Part shown: in pieces, positions 44,763-59,000 of the stretch
How the letters are laid out: each line of letters starts with the position of its first letter
How positions within the stretch are numbered: position 1 is the stretch's first letter
NCBI GenBank assembly: GCA_964017155.1
Contig: OZ024854.1
Span: 49,593,567-49,657,566, forward strand
From: Oasisia sp. SBJ-2009
Taxonomy: Eukaryota > Annelida > Polychaeta > Sabellida > Siboglinidae
Length of the DNA: 64,000 nt
Direction: 5' to 3'
Notes under the pieces: model-generated
What the model saw: the letters and a program-made list of their open reading frames with translations, nothing else
Databases searched by the model: none
Told to the model about the DNA's origin: nothing
Made by a program: the position numbers and the translations under genes

Positions 44763-47559
44763 ATGCAGCTGTCTTTCAGATTTATTTTGATCATATCTTT
44801 CTGTCTGTGTGTGCCATCACTGTCATGGAAGTGACATCAGTTAGAACTAACGGAATTCTTTTGCATGTTTTCTCGAATAATTTCCTGTGATACACATATT
44901 GAACAATTCCATTACACAGAGTCAAAATGTGAGTGCACGTTACACTACGTGGCTAATAAAAATTATTTTGATGAACTTCACTTGGTTCTCTGAGGGGTTA
45001 AATGATATCAACATTAGCGAATGTATATTATAAGAGGGTTGCCAAAAATCAGTTGGAATTGTGTTTCAATAAAACATTCAGTGTATTTGAATTGGAAAGG
45101 TATTGTATTGAAATCTGGTAAAGCAACGTATTTGATTTAGCTAAGTAAGCCTGGTACCTATGTAATCACGCCTACAGACAGTGGCACCCATAACTTAACT
45201 GCCACGCAGTCCATTCACTCAAAGTCAACAACAGGGTAGATCAACATGGATCATAAGTTTACTTTCGTTGAAAAATATCTTGCTGTCCAAGGTCTTGACA
45301 TGACTGGCTGATCGTGCTGACATATTTGTATACAAGTTGCATGTTTAAACATGTCTCACTTGCACTGCACATCAACTACACAGAACTGTACACACTCTTG
45401 CACTGTTTCATGCATTTCTCCCAGTCGTACATACTGTATGCATAAGTGACTGTAAATTTGGCCTGACGCAACCTATATTCATCGAGTAATATCTCATTTG
45501 GGCTGAATACTAAAGCAGTTGTCCATGACATTAATACAGATCATCATACAATCCTTGCCAAATGCTATGCCAACTGTTCATACACATTTGTACATTACTC
45601 GTCATCATAGCCTTTGGTTTATGAAAACATGATTGCCGAGTTCCATGACAACGCTATATTGATTAGATTTAACTGATCACGCTTGAGTCAACAGTCATGC
45701 TCCACTACACTCTTGCTATGTTACAGGTAATAAATACATGTCCTATTTACATATATATTTTATGGCAAAGTAACTAGAAAATATCACTACAAAATATTGC
45801 AACACGTGTTAAACTCGCACCCTGTCCTAAATCACATACTCAGACCATCGCACAGACGAGTGGAACACAAATGGTAAATACACGTCGCATCTGACTAGAT
45901 CATTTATAATGTCTTTTGTGTCGTCATACATCCAAGATGGCCAAATCTTGGCACCCTAATTTGGCAGCGTAACATCATATATACAGATCACAGACAGTCC
46001 TGAACCGGCACTTCAAACTCCGTGGTGATAATCATCACTTGCTATATAATCACGCCATCCATACTTAGAAATTTGTATTGATACTGGCATTAATTGAGGA
46101 GCACTGACTACATACAATTAAATATATTCAGACGAGTTTGTCCAATAAATTAGCCATCCACGTCACCATCAGGTAACTGACAAAGGTTTCTGTCCAGCAT
46201 AAACACCTACAAACTGTATCCAGTGCACCAGTTTATGTATTTGGCCCAAACAATCGACAGTTGTGTCACCCAGTGTTAGGGTATTTGCCTTCAATAATAT
46301 ATGCAATAGGAAGCAATTCTTGTTTTTTTGTTAATTTTTGCCACAGGCTTTTCAATTTACCAACTGTACAATACACCACCTGGTTTCTTCATTTCAAAAT
46401 GTCAGTTAATCAAATGCCCCTGTTTAGATACATAGTGGTAAAACACATTGATATGCAAATAAAATACATCCTGTAATATTTATGTATGGTTTCACACATT
46501 TAAAACAATGGGGCCTTTTCAATACACAAATAAATGATTTTAAAATGTTTAGCTAGTGATAAAACAGACAAACTTCAACAAATAAAACTACTTCCTGTAT
46601 TAAAATGAAAATCAACAATAGAGTTGGCTGCCATATTTTCTCAATTATAAAAGTATGCATTTTTTAAACTTGGTGAATACGTGGAAAATCCTGTTTGATT
46701 TCTACAAGGAAAGGGCAACAAACATACATACGTGCAGGTATAAAATTATTACAATTGCATGTGCTAAACCTGGCTGGCTGGAAGAACAAATCAATCCATT
46801 TATATACACTGGTGACTGGTGGTTTCAACAAGACATCTCAGGAGCAATAACAGTTGAAATCACCCGTATCTAGCATCCAGATGAGCAAAAAATGTCTCAA
46901 CTGAACTTCACTGGTAATAATCAACACGTGGGCAGGACGAGAAAAGAACATAACACGAAACTAAATCATTACATCTTACAGTAGAAATACTGTAAGTGAA
47001 TTTGCGAAAATTGTAAAGAAATTCCTTACAGCTTACGTCCTCTTCACAAAGTACGGAGAACACAGACAACGAGAGGTGTAATTTTACAACACTTACTGTC
47101 GCAGAGATAAACAGAAAGTGAAAGTACGCTAGCAATGCTAACTTACTATATCTTTCACACTGCTGCAAATTGTCCCAAGAGTAGGAAGAATTTAAACCAT
47201 CCATTAATGGAATTAATCCTGTAATGGACACAGGTGGCCGAATCACATAACACTCTTCTACTGGACACGCATGGCCGAATCATGTGACACTATCCAGCTG
47301 CAGCCCTTTGACCTATGGTCAACTCTGGTCAACTATGCACTGGAAACTGAAACAAAAGCACACATGCAAACAATTTAATTCAATACCTTTATTTACCAAA
47401 TGTCAAACTAAGCATACTCGCTGCTGTAACTGACCTTACTGACTGTTCATGTCTGTAAGTGTTGCATGACAATGTGTGTATCCATGTTTATGTATAGTTA
47501 ACAATAAATAAAGGCTCCATATACAATATTATTATAATTAAGTCTCAGCTAAAAAGTTC

Positions 47560-47840
47560 CAAATATTGCTTCTTGCCTCACAATCGCAAATGACAGTCAG
47601 GAAGTAAAGTGTAAAGAGCACTTGACACTTCCCTCCCTCGCAGACTTGTTTATCTGAACATCTCAACTTCCCCAGTGCCATAATTAGTGTAAAAGGTTAT
47701 TCGTACACAAACATTCACAACAGTTTGTGGTACTCATTCATATAGCCGAGTTAACTGCAATGACAGCAAAAGATTCAAACCCGGATTCTCTCGAATGTGA
47801 GTTCTGTGCTGCAGTCATTACACCACTGTGCCTCATTACA
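47560..47840 (-). mobile_element. Diverged second copy of the same SINE
   Basis: It aligns with 44,460-44,760 in the same orientation (TTACACTTTACGTCCCTGAC against TTGACACTTCCCTCCCTCGC, and ATTCGAACCCGG against ATTCAAACCCGG). The B box is decayed. Confidence 0.55.
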
Positions 47841-48181
47841 TTTGATCAAAGACGACCTCTGTGCCATACCTTGTCTCTTGTTGTGTGCAGCCCTCAGTGC
47901 CTGGACCGTTGGCCACCAGTGCCTCTCTCCTGTGTCGTATACTGTAGTCTGTCTGTCTCTCTCGCTGTGTTGTATTCACTTCTTTGCTCCCAATACTTTC
48001 TGTCCATCCTTATCTCACACCTGAGTCTCCTGTGCACAAACACAATGCACACGTCACCACAGACTGACACCACGGAGACGTGTTGTGCTCAAGTGTATCT
48101 AGCAGTCATTTAATTTGTCTACTACTATTTCACAAATGCTATTATATAGATGTCACACTTTTTTTCATAATATTTATATTT

Positions 48182-48187
48182 TTTATT
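48182..48187 (-). terminator. Candidate ERC polyadenylation signal
   Basis: AATAAA on the minus strand, about 370 bases after the ERC stop codon. This is the first good hexamer noticed and is unsupported by other evidence. Confidence 0.35.
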
Positions 48188-48558
48188 CCATGCGTACATG
48201 TCAATTAAATTACATTTGATCAATCATGTTTTTCTGGGGTGGGAGAAACACTTTATATATAAGTCGAAAGACTTCTCCTTTCTTATTTCACATGTTATAT
48301 TCTGTTACCTGGCATACAAAATCTCAGCTCCAAACATGCCTAACTGACAGAAATCATCATCATCATCCATTTGGCGGCCACAACCATCATGTTCGTCTGC
48401 AAGATAAGTGCAATTTTAAGATTGTGACACCAAGATCCTCACCTCCCAGATGAATTTCAAAATGCCTAAACAGAAAACCTCATTGTTTTAGATGATAGAT
48501 ACGCAGTGTCTACCTGTCGTGTCGCCACTGTGGTTGTCCAGGGTGAAGGCTGCCACTG

Positions 48559-48588
48559 CTACGTCCAGATCCCACTCCCCGCTCCCTC
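48559..48588 (-). CDS. ERC: ERC last coding exon (PDZ-ligand C-terminus)
   Basis: Nine codons plus TAG after a TTGCAG acceptor: EGAGSGIWT. It fits phase 0 from the previous exon and mirrors the vertebrate ERC end EEGIWA. The exon is too short for gene finders and is easily missed. Confidence 0.72.
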   Translation of the reverse strand, partial: EGAGSGIWT

Positions 48589-51500
48589 CTGCAAGCACAG
48601 GGCTCTATGGACCAACGGCTCTCCCCAGTAGACAGGACATTACATGCATTACCATTGCTCTGTTACTGTCAACGGTTGTTGTAAATACACAGTAATGGTA
48701 AAATAAAAAAATTAAATTAAAAAGCATATCCACAAACACTAGTTTTCTGTCGTACAAATCGTTACTCTGTGCTGATCTGTAATTATTACTCATAATTCAA
48801 TAAGTATCGATACCTGTTGAATGTTAAATGTACACTATCAATACACTGACTAATTGAAAAATGTAGATAGTTGGATAAATTGTTACACCCCTATTTGGTA
48901 ATATTTGTGACTTGGTAAGAAAATTTGATCTGTCATGTGCTCATCAGAACATCATCCTGACCTCTACAGGAGGTATTCAGCAATACCACAATTGCTGAAC
49001 GATAACTATGTGTAAACGTTCTTGTCTTCAGCCAGTTGGTCACTGATGCCGCTGACACCAGGAGTGATTAGACTGACCACTACTTCTCGACTGAGTGTGA
49101 TATTCCACCCACTACACTACTGTGCCCCACAACAAACAGGGTTTGTGGGCAATAGTTTTGCGAAGACTTGTTTTGATTCCATGGACACTCACTGGCTGCT
49201 TCTTTGAGTTTTTCTGTTTCTTTGGTGATTTCTTCACTGGGATTCGTGAGCCTCCGTCAGTGGGGGACTTCTGGTCTTCTCCCGAGTGCTGTACAAGCTT
49301 CATCCGTTTCTGGGTCTGAAACACCACATCAGCTCAGTTAGGTTTGCTTAGTGTATTCGTTTTAGCTTAATAAACATACATTGATATGAGCCATCCAAAA
49401 ATATGGTATTATATGAAAGCTTAGAACATTATAATCACAACATTGTTAACAATAAAGCACAATGCAAACAGGCAAATTTAACTATAATACTACAATCTAC
49501 AATGTTTGAAAGGGGTAAAGTTGAAGTCAATATTATCCAGTTTCGGAACAAACAACACAACACTTATTGGCATGAATGTGAAATGCTACGAAATGGTAAG
49601 AAAACTAAATATTGTTTAACACTGAAAAGGGTGTCGATGCACAACACTCAAGTCACTCAACACTCAAGTCACCTTCAACCTGAACAACTAGACATTTTTG
49701 TAATTTAACATTGTCCATTATTCAACATTGGGCACAATGAATAATGTGCAACATCTGTTTTTGTGTGAAGAGACTAATCAGACTGGTAGTTTCAAGCTAA
49801 TCTTTCTCCAACTTCAGCCCAAATTATCTTTTCAAAGATTCAGCAGCATTCAAAGATTCAGCAGCACACCAGCTGCCACAAGATGGCAGCACAGTAGACT
49901 TTTATTCAGCTATGTGCCTGCACACACCAACTACTGTGTTGCCATTATCTAACTGTAGTCAGCTGACAACTGCCACCATATAACAAAGAAAACAGGTACA
50001 ACAGAGTTTGAAATACAACAGAAATATTAATTGATAGGTTTTATTACACATAAAAGTAGAAAATTAAGAGCAGTGACAATGAAAGGAGAGTTGTAATAGG
50101 GCTAGCATGAGCAGATGAGGGGGACACAAATGCAAGGCACAGGTGAAGATAAAGATGCACTGTGAGGAAGAGGAGTGAACTGACTGATGTGGCATCAATG
50201 CGACATGGAGCGAGGGGCAAGGAATGTGCTCAGCCATCAACACGGTCCCTCACCACTTCACTCAGCTGTTTCTGCAGCTGTATCTTCTCCTGCGTCACTT
50301 TCTCGACGGCCTCGATGTTGTACTGGTTGGAGTTGGGGGTCATCTCCAACAGGGCAATGTGGGCGTCCTTCTCACTGATGCCCGCCACGATCGCCTCCTG
50401 TCTGCAGCACAGGTCACGTCAAACACCCTCCTCACTCAGTCCACCACAACAGACCTCCCTCCTCACTCAGTCCATCACAACAGACCTCCCTCCTCACTCA
50501 GTCCAACACAACAGACCTCCCTCCACACTCAGTCCATCACAACAGACCTCCCTCCACACTCAGTCCATCACAACATACCTCCCTCCACACTCAGTCCATC
50601 ACAACATACCTCCCTCCACACTCAGTCCATCACAACAGACCTCCCTCCTCACTCAGTCCATCACAACATACCTCCCTCCTCACTCAGTCCATCACAACAT
50701 ACCTCCCTCCTCACTCAGTCCATCACAACAGACCTCCCTCCACACTCAGTCCATCACAACAGACCTCCCTCCACACTCAGTCCATCACAACAGACCTCCC
50801 TCCACACTCAGTCCATCACAACAGACCTCCCTCCACACTCAGTCCACCACAACAGACCTCCCTCCACACTCAGTCCATCACAACAGACCTCCCTCCACAC
50901 TCAGTCCACCACAACAGACCTCCCTCCACACTCAGTCCATCACAACAGACCTCCCTCCTCACTCAGTCCATCACAACAGACCTCCCTCCACACTCAGTCC
51001 ATCACAACAGACCTCCCTCCTCACTCAGTCCATCACAACAGACCTCCCTCCTCACTCAGTCCATCACAACAGACCTCCATCCTCAACAATTAATGGTTAC
51101 AGAAGGAATACAGTAACAAACTTTGTATCAAAGGTGGGTTAGTTTACTTTATTTCATTCATTTAGTAATATAAAAGTATTTAAATGTACATCGCATTTTC
51201 TTAACTTTTCACAGGATTCCACATTTCTTACACAAACTTATCAAGAGTCTGGCTTCAGCCATACAACTATCAGTACTAACACCACGGAGTACAACTGAAG
51301 CCTGACTGAGTGAGCTGACAAAGGTCCTCACTTCATCTCGTAGAGCTCCTTCATCTGGTCGGTGCGCTCCGCCTGCATGCGCTGGAGCGAGGCGTCTCTC
51401 TCCTCCAGGATCGACTCCATGGCCTTCACCTGCTCTCCGTGCTCCACACTCGTCTGTCGCAGGCGCTCCAGCTCCTCCGACACACTCCGCGACTGAAACA

Positions 51501-54500
51501 CACCACCAGGTCATTGACTGAAACACACCACCAGGTCATTGCTGTTCATTTGTCAATTTTTTATGTAATTAAGATGAGACGTTACAGCAACAGCCCCGGC
51601 AACCGTTCTCATTGGTCCAGCGTGGAATATTTGCATAATTTCTGAACAACTGCATGCGCACCGTGTATTTACTTCGCGTCACTGCTGACCTAGTTAGCGA
51701 TCAACACGAAGCGAAAAATGGCGTGCAACGTGGCGGAGTTGTTAACCTCTGATGAAAGTGATCGGGCACAAATAGATAGTTTGATTGAGGCGACCGGAGT
51801 ACTTTTTGGAGGAAGTCACTGATAAGAGCGTGGCGGATGATGACGAGGATGAAAATTTTGCGAACTACATCACTGATGAAGTCGAAGACGACGATTTCGA
51901 CTTTCATGAGAATGATTACGACACGGCACGGCTACGCAAGTCACTGAGCGATCCGTAGAGACGGTGTCAGATTCTCCGGATGCGGAATTGGGAAAAGCAA
52001 ATGCAATATCATGAGAATGATACTATCTTTGAGTGTTCCAAATTTCACCCAGATATGTCCATCCTAACCAAGGCATAACAGCAGCAGAGTTTGTTCGCTT
52101 TTCTTAACAATGGAGGTAATTGCATAAAATATTAATTAATCTGCAATTTTCTTTCTAATAAAACATTTTGTGTTCATATTAATACGGTATCTTAAGAATG
52201 ATATTATCTTCCAACATGCCAAGTTTCAACAAGATTGGTCCATGGTAACTAAGGTAGTGATAAAGGTACAGTCCATGGTAACTAAGGTAGTGATAAAGGC
52301 ACAGTCCATGGTAACTAAGGTAGTGATAAAGGCACAGTCCATGGTAACTAAGGTAGTGATAAAGGCACAGTCCATGGTAACTAAGGTAGTGATAAAGGCA
52401 CAGTCCATGGTAACTAAGGTAGTGATAAAGGTACAGTCCATGGTAACTAAGGTAGTGATAAAGGCACAGTCCATGGTAACTAAGGTAGTGATAAAGGCAC
52501 AGTCCATGGTAACTAAGGTAGTGATAAAGGTACAGTCCATGGTAACTAAGGTAGTGATAAAGGTACAGTCCATGGTAACTAAGGTAGTGATAAAGGTACA
52601 GTCCATGGTAACTAAGGTAGTGATAAAGGTACAGTCCATGGTAACTAAGGTAGTGATAAAGGTACAGTCCATGGTAACTAAGGTAGTGATAAAGGCACAG
52701 TCCATGGTAACTAAGGTAGTGATAAAGGTACAGTCCATGGTAACTAAGGTAGTGATAAAGGTACAGTCCATGGTAACTAAGGTAGTGATAAAGGCACAGT
52801 CCATGGTAACTAAGGTAGTGATAAAGGTACAGTCCATGGTAACTAAGGTAGTGATAAAGGCACATTCCATGGTAACTAAGGTAGTGATAAAGGTACAGTC
52901 CATGGTAACTAAGGTAGTGATAAAGGCACAGTCCATGGTAACTAAGGTAGTGATAAAGGTACAGTCCATGGTAACTAAGGTAGTGATAAAGGCACAGTCC
53001 ATGGTAACTAAGGTAGTGATAAAGGCACAGTCCATGGTAACTAAGGTAGTGATAAAGGTACAGTCCATGGTAACTAAGGTAGTGATAAAGGTACAGTCCA
53101 TGGTAACTAAGGTAGTGATAAAGGTACAGTCCATGGTAACTAAGGTAGTGATAAAGGCACAGTCCATGGTAACTAAGGTAGTGATAAAGGTACAGTCCAT
53201 GGTAACTAAGGTAGTGATAAAGGCACAGTCCATGGTAACTAAGGTAGTGATAAAGGCACAGTCCATGGTAACTAAGGTAGTGATAAAGGTACAGTCCATG
53301 GTAACTAAGGTAGTGATAAAGGTACAGTCCATGGTAACTAAGGTAGTGATAAAGGCACAGTCCATGGTAACTAAGGTAGTGATAAAGGCACAGTCCATGG
53401 TAACTAAGGTAGTGATAAAGGTACAGTCCATGGTAACTAAGGTAGTGATAAAGGTACAGTCCATGGTAACTAAGGTAGTGATAAAGGCATAGTCCATGGT
53501 AACTAAGGTAGTGATAAAGGTACAGTCAATGGTAACTAAGGTAGTGATAAAGGCACAGTCCATGGTAACTAAGGTAGTGATAAAGGTACAGTCCATGGTA
53601 ACTAAGGTAGTGATAAAGGCACAGTCCATGGTAACTAAGGTAGTGATAAAGGTACAGTCCATGGTAACTAAGGTAGTGATAAAGGCACAGTCCATGGTAA
53701 CTAAGGTAGTGATAAAGGCACAGTCCATGGTAACTAAGGTAGTGATAAAGGTACAGTCCATGGTAACTAAGGTAGTGATAAAGGTACAGTCCATGGTAAC
53801 TAAGGTAGTGATAAAGGTACAGTCCATGGTAACTAAGGTAGTGATAAAGGCACAGTCCATGGTAACTAAGGTAGTGATAAAGGTACAGTCCATGGTAACT
53901 AAGGTAGTGATAAAGGCACAGTCCATGAAACGTAACAAATATTTTGCCTCAACTTTGAAGGCCATTTTCTTACTTCGAAGGTTTCTACCCCACACATGTT
54001 TGTCAAGCTATAACTTCGGCTAGAATCGAGATATCTTCTAGCATGATATATCATATGAAAGCAGATATTCTTCTCTTTCCAGTGGTACTAATCACTCAAT
54101 TTTGAAAATTACCGACATCCGACCGATTTTGTTAAGATGGGTCACATATATATATATATATATATATATAGGGCAGTATCCAACCTCTGGCCAAGCACAA
54201 TTACAATAATTAACAATCTTATGCCATGCGAAGGAAATTACTCAGGTCTAAGGTGGTTTCCTCCAAACAGCCCAATATTGGGTTAACGCAGGATTTGTCC
54301 TTCTCTAGATTTAGTGAATCCACTACAGGTTACACATTTACCCCCTGTGTGGGATCTTTTACTTCCCCTGGCATAGACACCAGATAGAAGGGACCACCGG
54401 CTTATAGTGTCTCTTCCGAAAGACACAGGCAAATGTGGGGTGAATAAAATTGCTTAAGTTTTGAAACGGCGGTAGGTGGAATTGAACCACCGTCCCCTCG

Positions 54501-55991
54501 ATTGACAGTCCGATTGACAGTCCGTGACCATCACTTTCCCACAATGCACTTCTGCCACCAACCTGTTTCTCCTGCTGTTCAATCTTCACATGTTGTTCTG
54601 CCATCACCATTTCCCTCTGCGCCGTGATCTTGACACTTTCCCTGAGTGCCTCCTCCAGTTCTTCCACTCTCTCTTCATACTGCTTAATTAACGTCTAAAA
54701 ATCAACACAACAACTAAACTGAAAACGCCCAACCAAACGTAAGTGACTAACTAAAACTTGAAACCAAAGCGCTGCTACAAGGGTGGTGTGAGGAGGTACA
54801 GGAGGGGCAAGGGAAGGAGTGCAGGATAAGGGTGGCAGGGTGTGTCAACAGAAGAACACAGGGAAGAAATAAAAACAAAAGTGAGGAAAAGACAGAACAA
54901 TTGCTTTAGTAAAGTGTTGTTTGCAAAATTGCTGCAAATCAAGACATCATACAATGGACATTTCATGTTTATCTAAAGTGAAGAAACAAAACACTAGGTA
55001 ATGCTGTTAGTGCAGTAATTATACTTTTATCTGATAATACTTTGTTTATCTGGCACCAGCCAAACATAAACAGAGTGACTAATTTGATGTTAGGATAATT
55101 AATAAATTTTCACTAATGATCTTGTAAGGCAATATTTAATTGAATATTATTCTGTAATTCCTTATATCCATGGGAATGTAACAATGCAGATTGGAAAGAG
55201 GACTTTAAAGTTACTCCTTTCTAGCAGATAGTCCTTACATGACAGGTGTGTATAGGGGGAGTCACTGTGTCTGGTACAGGCGGACTAAGGCTCTACGTGT
55301 GTCTTCACTTCAATGTAACATCGTCACCACTTCTCAAGGAGGTAGGACATCATGTTGACAATGTCTAGTGGGATACTGGGTGAGGGGGCTACCCTGTGAG
55401 TTGTAGGAGTGGACTCTCAGGTGTGTTGCATGAGTGTGCTGAGAGGTGTGTTGTGTAAGTGTGCTATGAGGTGTGTTGTGTGAGTGTGCTATGAGGTGTG
55501 TTGTGTGAGTGTGCTATGAGGTGTGTTGTGTAAGTGTGCTATGAGGTGTGTTGTGGTGTGTAGTGAGATGTCTGTTGTGGTGTGTAGTGAGATGTCTGTC
55601 GTGGTGTGTAGTGAGATGTCTGTCGTGGTGTGTAGTGAGGCGTATAGGGAGAAGTCTGTCGTGGTTTGTACCTTGAGTTGGGAGGAGTCGGAGCCGAGGG
55701 ATTCCTCCCTCTTCCTCGCCTCCTCCATCAACTGGACAGACTTTGTCTTCTCCGTCTGCTGGGAGTGCTTTAGTGTCCCCACCTTCTTCCTCAGCTCCTT
55801 CAGCTGTCTGCAACCACCACCACCACCATCATCACCACCATGATCACCACCACAATCACCATCATCACCACCAGGGGGAAATATAGTGATGTGACATTAG
55901 TTTCTGACACCAGTTATTTCCTGTATGAATAACTTTGGTGAAAGTTTATCAGCCTATTTGAAAATATATGGCAATAGTTACATCCTGCACA

Positions 55992-56039
<48 letters not shown>

Positions 56040-59000
56040 TATATAATATATATATATAATATATATACATACATACATATATATATCATATAATAGAAAC
56101 ATTATTTGTCAGTTATTTTGGGGATTGTTTATGATGCAGATATTACACAATGTACAGAACAGTTCACTGAAAATCATCTTAGGAAGAATACGACTCACTC
56201 TTGTTGTTCCCGAATTTGTTCTTCCAATTTGCTTTTCTCTGTTTCCGACTCCTTGAGTATCAGCAGCAGTCGGTCAACCTCTTTCTGGGTCTGATCTGCC
56301 GTGGCCTCGTACTTCTGTAGCTGGCCTTGCAGCAACGACAGCTTCTTATTGGTCTCTGCCTCCGTCTCACTCGACTCGGTCGCTCGCTGGGCTACCAACT
56401 GAAGGCAGATGGAACACGATCGTTATCATTACAGTCAGATTGAACATGGCCATTATCATTACAGTCAGATTGAAGAAGATCATTATCATTACAGTGAGAT
56501 TAACATGGTCATTATCATTACAGTCAGATTAACATGGTCATTATCATTACAGTGAGATTAACATGGTCATTATCATTACAGTCAGATTAACATGGTCATT
56601 ATCATTACAGTCAGATTAACATGGTCATTATCATTACAGTCAGATTAACATGGTCATTATCATTACAGTGAGATTAACATGATCATTATCATTACAGTTA
56701 GATTGAATGAGATCATGATCATTACAGTCAGATTGAACAAGATCATTATCATTACAGTCAACAGAAGGATCCTGCAGGACACAGTCTCCCATTGTCACAA
56801 TCAAAATTACGTGCATCACCTTCATAACATGTATTGTTTTACATAAGTATTGAATGTATATTATATTATTACTGCAGCATGATGTCTGCCTAATCAACCT
56901 TCAACAAACATGGTTGCAATATGCATAAATGATTATAGTAGTCATGGGAATCAATAGAAGTAGTTCCATATTGATGTGATTTTTCATACACAGATACAGG
57001 AAATCGAACCGTGCATGGTAGGGACTAGAGGTACAAATCATATATTCCAAATAAAGTTCTTGTCTGACAAAGATCTTTGTTTTTGTCATAAAAAAACATT
57101 TAGCACTCGAATTTCCATAAAATATAATAGGTAATATGGGAAATTATTGCTATAATGCCAGAATGCTCCACAAGTTCAGCATCCATTGTGTTAGCTTCTA
57201 GGACCTTGTTGCTAAGTAACAGATCATGTGATGAATTGACCACTCACCTGGTCCAGTCTCTCCTGCAGCCGAGTCACTTCGGCCGACTTCTGTGACAGCG
57301 CCACCTGGAGTTGGTTCACCTCCGACTCGGACGATCGTTTCGCTGACTTCAGTTCTGAGATCTCCCCTTGCAGCTCCAACACTGCAGCCTGACAGACAGA
57401 CAGACAGACAGAATGTTTACTACATTTAATGAGATTTCTTTACCTGTATGTTTGAATATCTGCCAGTTCATTGTAGGAGTGCTTTCAGAAACTCATGGTG
57501 TCTCATTGTTCAACCCCCAACTTCACCAATATGTGGTAAAGAAATTAAAAATGTTGTGTGAGGAGCCAAAATAACTTCAAACACGACAGCTATTGGGTTC
57601 AAATGCTAATATTTATTAATTATATAGCAAACTGCCTTGTTATGTCATTCACAATACTAACAATGTGCTTAATACATGGTCTATTCAAAAGGTGGCACCA
57701 CATTACCGCACTGATATATGATCTATTCAGTAGGTGGCGCCACATTACCATTTGCCTACTCACTGGAAAACAGCTGTTTCCCAGTTCATTCATCAGCTAT
57801 AGTCCCTATCATGTAAGTTCCCACTTCTGCCATATAACAGGGAGTAAGCTGTGATGACAGATGGTATTAATCATGATGATGAAAAGTATGATTGTGTCTG
57901 ATGATTAGAATAGACATATGTAGTCTTCAATCTTCCTCTATCAATTTCTCTATCAATTTCATTAACAGTGGACAAGGATGGACATATTCAAATAATTGTG
58001 GTTTGATATACATAGAGTAATAAAAATAAATTCACCAATTTAATTTATTTATATATACGCATGGAACTGTTAACATATCATTATCAAAACAAGCATTGTC
58101 ATTAAACTGGTTACAGGGAAATCATCAGCTCACACTGCACTTAAATAATACTAAAATATACATAAATCAAGGAACCAAACCTGTTTCTCGTCAAGTTGTG
58201 ACTGAAGATCTGCGGTGTTGTTCTTCGCCTCTCGTAGCGCTGCCTCAGACCTCGCTAGCTCCTCCTGGTGGTCAACGTCACAACGTTCTCGCTGCTCTTT
58301 TAACCTACGATAGCAATTATTTTATCTATATGTTGAGTTTTTCTTAATTATCCCTGCTACAAAAAAATCAAACCGATTCTTATTGTCGACTAAACATAAA
58401 ATCTATGTTGTTATTTTATGGAAATGAAAAATAAGTTCTTAGATAGAACTGTACCATATTCCCAGAACTGCTCAGACCACTTCAGTCCAGGTCAGAATAA
58501 GAGGTCGTTTCTGGGGACCATTTAGGTACATATATAAAAACATATGCAAACACAAATATATTTAATACTATTTAGTTACCGCCACCATGTCTTAATGAAG
58601 GTTGCTGCATCAATTTATCTTTCACATCATCAACATCGTAACAACCAACAAACTTGCAACTGACTAAACAACTGAAGACACTGCACAATGTACACCACTA
58701 CACACCAGGTGACCAGTATTGCAGCTTTCTGATTTCTGCCCTACCTTTCTATCTGCTTCTCCTTGCTACTGAGTGACTCCTGGAGCCCCGACATCAGACT
58801 GTCGACCGAGGTCTGACTGGCCGACGCTGAAGCGAGTTTGACCTTGAGAGATGTGAGTTCATCTTCCTTGTCCTTCACCCTGTCCTCCAAATCCTCCACC
58901 TGTCACCCAGAGGAACACTGAGTCGCCAACAGTCTCTTTTCTGAATTGTCTTACAAGTATTTACCTGCTGTAAGTGGATTTCTCTGATGTCATGTCCTTT

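Larger units (their letters stand above)
43477..48558. other. Region between the convergent SLF1 and ERC genes
   Basis: It contains the 3' untranslated regions of both genes, whose lengths are unknown, a (TA)-rich spot near 43,775-43,805, and two SINE-like repeats listed separately. No further gene was recognised at 44,770-47,550. Confidence 0.5.

Noticed and set aside
50230..50253. ERC stop codon at 50,230-50,232 as the end of the protein
   Set aside because: A good donor (GTGAGG) after codon 49 of this exon leads in phase to TQKRMKL, which is conserved after this point in ERC proteins.
50162..51142. 326- and 289-codon frames with Pro/Ser/Gln/Thr repeats
   Set aside because: Overlapping frames of a 31-base minisatellite. 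The real coding here is the short ERC exon on the other strand.
52170..54023. Open frames of up to 589 codons
   Set aside because: The 33-base minisatellite gives open frames on both strands. The peptide is a pure repeat with no domain and it lies in an ERC intron.
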